A DNA stretch of 64,000 nucleotides from Atopomonas hussainii (lineage in GTDB: Bacteria; Pseudomonadota; Gammaproteobacteria; Pseudomonadales; Pseudomonadaceae): the NCBI RefSeq assembly GCF_900109735.1, contig NZ_FOAS01000017.1:1-64000 (forward strand), written 5' to 3'. This document shows, piece by piece, positions 62,705-64,000 of the stretch. The position numbers were made by a program, and so were the translations under genes. The notes beneath the pieces are model-generated. The model did no database searches. It saw nothing but the letters and a program-made list of their open reading frames with translations, and was not told where the DNA came from. The first letter of the stretch is position 1, and every line of letters starts with the position of its first letter.

Positions 62705-64000
62705 ATGCGTTTTTCCTTAGCGCCACTGGCCCTTGCCATGGCTGTCACGCCGTCTCTTGCTCTATCCAGCGAGCCTCTAGTCGTCACCACGGCCGGGCGC
62801 ACAGCACAGTCACTCAAACAAACCACCGCAGCCGTAACTGTGCTTACGCGCGCCGACCTTGAGCGGATTCAAGCCACCTCGGTGCCTGAAGCACTGCAGC
62901 GCGTGCCCGGCGTGCAAATTAGCCCCAGCGGCGGCGCCGGCAGTACCACCGGCATTTTTCTGCGCGGTGCCAGCAGCGAACAAACTCTGATTCTGGTCGA
63001 CGGTCAGCGCATCAACAGCGCCACGCTAGGCTCTGCATCGTTACAACACCTGAACATTGACCAAGTGGAACGCATCGAAGTCGTCCGCGGCCCACGCTCT
63101 GCTTTATATGGCTCGGAAGCCATCGGCGGGGTCATCCAGATCTTCACCCGTCAGGGCTATTACAACCAAGGCCTTAAGCCCCGTGTAAGCTTCGCTGGCG
63201 GCACCGAAGGCACTTGGCGCCGCCACATCGGCCTCAGCGGTGGCGACGCCAAGACCCGCTTTGACTTAAGCGGCAGCCTGAACGAAACCCAAGGCATCGA
63301 CTTCAGCGAAAACCGTAACGGCCGCCTGTCGGACCACGACGCCTACCGCCAGCAAGCCTACAGTGCCAGCTTGGCCCACCAGTTGAATGATGACCTAGAA
63401 GTTGGCCTAAACACTCAAGAGCAATCTGGTCGCCTTGAATACGACAACACCTTTTCCGCCACTCAAGAGCCCTACAATCGCTTTGAAATCAGTGCCAGCA
63501 GCTTGTTTGCCAACTGGCGCGCTTCGGATCTACTCACCACGCGCTTAGAGATCGGCCACAGTGAAGACCGCAGCCGCAATCTGGTTAAAAACAGCACCAG
63601 CGAAAGCGTGTTCAACACCTACCGCGACAGCGCTAGCTGGCTAAACACCCTCACCCTGAATGAGCAACACAGTGTGCTGGCGGGCCTAGACTGGCAAGAA
63701 GACCGTATCCATAGCAGTAATAACTACGCCAAAGATCAGCGCATCAACCGGGCCGCGTTCGTGCAGCACCGCTTTAACGGCGAATACTTCAGCACCGAGT
63801 TGGGTGTACGCCACGATGATAACGAGCATTACGGCGAGCAAGACAGCTGGAATGCCTCCACGATCATCCCCCTAGCCAGCACCACTCAGCTGGTACTGGG
63901 CTACAACGAAGGCTTCCGCGCGCCAACCTTTAACGACCTTTACTACCCCGGTAGCGAGAGCCCCGATCTCAAGCCTGAAACCTCAAAGAACTACGAGATT
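62705..64000 (+). CDS. btuB: TonB-dependent vitamin B12 receptor BtuB (partial, runs off right edge)
   Basis: The first 432 codons are visible. Residues 1-20 form a signal peptide (ending SLAL), followed by the TonB box region (EPLVVTTAGR). The plug domain has RADLERIQATSVPEALQRVPG, FLRGASSEQTLILVDGQRI and VERIEVVRGPRSALYGSEAIGGVI in pattern. The barrel then begins, including YNEGFRAPTFNDLYYPG, a TonB-receptor hallmark. GAGGA lies nine bases before the ATG. It follows an adenosylcobalamin riboswitch. The C-terminal barrel lies outside the window. Confidence 0.93.
   Translation, partial: MRFSLAPLALAMAVTPSLALSSEPLVVTTAGRTAQSLKQTTAAVTVLTRADLERIQATSVPEALQRVPGVQISPSGGAGSTTGIFLRGASSEQTLILVDGQRINSATLGSASLQHLNIDQVERIEVVRGPRSALYGSEAIGGVIQIFTRQGYYNQGLKPRVSFAGGTEGTWRRHIGLSGGDAKTRFDLSGSLNETQGIDFSENRNGRLSDHDAYRQQAYSASLAHQLNDDLEVGLNTQEQSGRLEYDNTFSATQEPYNRFEISASSLFANWRASDLLTTRLEIGHSEDRSRNLVKNSTSESVFNTYRDSASWLNTLTLNEQHSVLAGLDWQEDRIHSSNNYAKDQRINRAAFVQHRFNGEYFSTELGVRHDDNEHYGEQDSWNASTIIPLASTTQLVLGYNEGFRAPTFNDLYYPGSESPDLKPETSKNYEI

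Overview
The window looks like chromosomal DNA from a gammaproteobacterium of the Pseudomonas group (Pseudomonadaceae or a close relative), but not P. aeruginosa itself. It is GC-rich and has no rRNA and no phage. From 26.3 to 49.9 kb it carries an uninterrupted gene order that I recall from P. aeruginosa PAO1 (about PA4839-PA4857): speA, sui1, NUDIX, DUF2333, gcbA, ctpL, dsbD, aroQ, accB, accC, prmA, DUF3426, dusB, fis, purH, purD, retS, marC. These locus comparisons are from memory and were not searched.

Layout. 0-1 kb: the 3' end of an IS5-type element with a plausible right end, then a repeat-rich gene-free stretch built from two inverted copies of one element. 1-8.6 kb: small DUF4345 and DUF411 proteins, a tRNA-Asp/tRNA-Val operon with a clear promoter, rdgC, a MerR regulator divergent from thiopurine methyltransferase (tpm), an MFS-acyltransferase fusion, the AzlCD exporter and a DUF4336 protein. 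8.6-18.7 kb: a symporter-type hybrid kinase like MxtR/CrbS, an MgtC/DUF4010 protein, a Sel1 protein, a carotenoid-hydroxylase-like enzyme divergent from an AraC regulator, then the AI-2E permease/TusA/BepA cluster. 18.9-26.5 kb: an OprP/OprO-type porin, an ECF sigma/anti-sigma pair, a KASIII-like enzyme with an alpha/beta hydrolase, the ABC-F protein YbiT, and an unusual Cys-rich lipoprotein. 26.5-49.9 kb: the conserved block above, mixing polyamine, fatty acid, purine and redox housekeeping genes with three signalling proteins that link to biofilm and chemotaxis. 50-53 kb: an exported 13-residue tandem-repeat protein whose ribosome binding site is buried in a hairpin, an acyltransferase, a 56-codon arfA gene with a transcription terminator inside its coding region, and a DEAD-box helicase. 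53.2-58.2 kb: a compact cobalamin operon (bluB-cobQ-cobU-cobT-cobC-cobS). 58.3-62.4 kb: a periplasmic binding-like protein and the isoprenoid cluster xseB-ispA-dxs. 62.4-64 kb: an adenosylcobalamin riboswitch and btuB, which runs off the right edge.

Themes. B12 import (riboswitch-btuB) and late B12 assembly sit about 4.5 kb apart. The acetate/GacA-type signalling genes (mxtR, retS, gcbA) sit among housekeeping genes. The items most worth following are the repeat protein with its 5' hairpin, arfA with its internal terminator, the inverted repeat pair near the left edge, the unrecognised lipoprotein, and a possible 56-codon gene between sui1 and speA.
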